Made by a program: the position numbers and the translations under genes. From Fodinibacter luteus (GTDB taxonomy: Bacteria > Actinomycetota > Actinomycetes > Actinomycetales > Dermatophilaceae): a stretch of 64,000 nt of DNA. Positions 63,901 to 64,000 of this stretch are shown piece after piece (positions within the stretch are counted from its first letter, which is position 1; each line of letters opens with the position of its first letter). A model generated the notes under the pieces. The model was not told where the DNA came from. It did no database searches and saw nothing but the letters and a program-made list of their open reading frames with translations. The DNA is taken from the NCBI RefSeq assembly GCF_039541575.1, contig NZ_BAABGM010000008.1, forward strand, positions 1 to 64,000, written 5' to 3'.

Positions 63901-64000
63901 CCGCACCACGACATCTACTCCATCGAGGACCTCGCCCAGCTCATCCACGACCTCAAGAACGCCAACCCCGGGGCGCGCATCCACGTCAAGCTCGTCTCCG
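60928..64000 (+). CDS. gltB: Glutamate synthase large subunit, 3' end outside window
   Basis: 1024 codons are visible of an expected ~1500. The N-terminal glutamine amidotransferase domain begins at the nucleophile Cys in EHDACGVALVATM (residue ~26) and has LVHSRFSTNTFPSWPLAHP and HNGEINTVKGNRNWM. The FMN/central domain follows, with GVASYRGAQVFEA-type and GAMSYGSISMEAHETLA (near codon 885), EGGEDPER, and KPGEGGQLPGPKV up to the edge. GTG start chosen because it leads directly into the propeptide; an upstream ATG is out of frame. Confidence 0.96.
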   Translation, partial: MTVARFSAQPDDVGLYRGEHEHDACGVALVATMRGSAGHDIVVHALDALRNLDHRGATGADPLVGDGAGILTQVPDAFFRAVLDAELPPAGGYAVGMAYLPQDADARTTAEARIERIAGEEGLRVLAWRDVPVTPDLVGRSARECMPVFRQLFVASGAGLTGLELERVAFCLRKRAEHEAEVYFPSLSARTVVYKGMLTTGQLEPFFPDLSDERFASELALVHSRFSTNTFPSWPLAHPYRLIAHNGEINTVKGNRNWMRARESQISSDVIPGDIERIFPVCTPGASDSATFDEVLELLHLGGRSLPHAVLMMIPEAWENHESMDPARRAFYEFHSTFMEPWDGPACVTFTDGTLIGAVLDRNGLRPGRYWVTGDGLVVLASEAGVLDIEPENVVRRGRLQPGRMFLVDTAAGRIVSDEEVKSTLAGEKPYEEWLHAGLIELSDLPEREHIIHTAASVARRQRTFGYTEEELKVILAPMASTGGEALGSMGTDTPIAVLSERPRLVFDYFTQLFAQVTNPPLDAIREELVTSLGTTMGPEGNVLDANPAHARQVVLPFPVIDNDELAKIVHINADGDLPGYSTVVVKGTYDVTGGADALRARLHEIFDEVSAAIAGGARFVVLSDRDSDRDLAPIPSLLLTSAVHHHLIREKTRTQVGLLVEAGDVREVHHVALLVGYGAAAINPYLAMETVEDMVRSGAVTSVTEEKAVANLIKALGKGVLKVMSKMGISTVASYRGAQVFEAIGLSQELVDEFFTGTSSQLGGVGLDVLAAETAARHAMAYPPDGIRQPHRKLMVGGEYQWRREGEPHLFDPETVFRLQHATRSRRYDVFKQYTQRIDEQSGRLMTLRGLFELGGADPRPPVPIEEVEPVSEIVTRFNTGAMSYGSISMEAHETLAIAMNRLRARSNTGEGGEDPERLMDPERRSAIKQVASGRFGVTSLYLTHADDIQIKMAQGAKPGEGGQLPGPKVYPWVARTRHSTPGVGLISPPPHHDIYSIEDLAQLIHDLKNANPGARIHVKLVS

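Noticed and set aside
60595..63984. Open frame of about 1130 codons opposite lgt/gltB
   Set aside because: Antisense shadow; the sense strand has all glutamate synthase motifs.

Overview
This window is a 64 kb stretch of actinobacterial chromosome. Several features point there: roughly 73% G+C with strong G/C bias at third codon positions, frequent GTG starts, and Actinobacteria-specific genes (mIHF-type integration host factor, HGxxPAAW protein, TIGR02234 Trp-associated membrane protein, helicase-deficient PriA, DUF222-type HNH nuclease). Gene orders such as mltG-aroE-aroC-aroK-aroB-efp-nusB and trpE-trpC-trpB-trpA-lgt-gltB also fit. Family-level content suggests Micrococcales, perhaps the Intrasporangiaceae/Dermatophilaceae, but that is inference. 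I see no rRNA, tRNA, CRISPR array, transposase or prophage; this is mostly core-metabolism chromosome.

Layout. 1-2.4 kb: 3' part of an HNH endonuclease, then a GNAT acetyltransferase. 2.4-4.6: MMPL transporter on the minus strand. 4.7-10.2: rarA, two small membrane-associated proteins, alaS, ruvX. 10.2-15.7: mltG, aroE, a prepilin peptidase, aroC, aroK, aroB. 15.8-17.9: a secreted intradiol-dioxygenase-like lipoprotein, efp, nusB. 17.9-20.1: dodecin, a PRC-barrel protein, a very small ORF and a protein of unknown function flanking an AT-rich promoter island. 20.2-30.3: complete de novo pyrimidine operon pyrR-B-C-carA-carB-pyrK-D-F with a PyrR-binding RNA in its leader. 30.5-33.0: mihF, gmk, rpoZ, coaBC. 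33.0-35.6: two translationally coupled DivIVA/Scy-like coiled-coil proteins on the minus strand. 35.7-43.7: metK, priA, def, fmt, rsmB, rpe and a Qnr-like pentapeptide protein. 43.75-48.1: FMN riboswitch and riboflavin operon ribD-ribE-ribBA-ribH with a PnuC-family (RibM/PnuX-like) transporter. 48.2-53.3: hisE, hisG, a PH-like membrane protein, a minus-strand FUSC protein and P-loop kinase, hisF, hisI. 53.3-60.8: trpE, two small membrane proteins, trpC, trpB, trpA, a MauE/DoxX protein, a DsbA-like protein and lgt. From 60.9 to the right edge: gltB, cut off.

The genes form long, tightly packed transcription units; about twenty junctions are 4-nt GTGA/ATGA overlaps, implying translational coupling. 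Together they supply chorismate, UMP, SAM, coenzyme A, flavins, His/Trp and parts of translation, replication restart and the cell envelope.

The most unusual signals are not new enzymes but DNA-level patterns. A heptamer GGATGCC/GGCATCC accounts for most of the rare GAT and GCA codons. Many start codons sit 6-8 nt after a -10-like hexamer. In-frame short tandem repeats expand five or more proteins. Palindromic intergenic repeats lie in the pyrF-mihF and hisF-hisI gaps, and RNA structures appear to bury ribosome-binding sites at pyrR, ribD and possibly gltB. No wholly new multi-gene system is obvious; the coiled-coil pair is the best protein-level candidate for unexplored biology.
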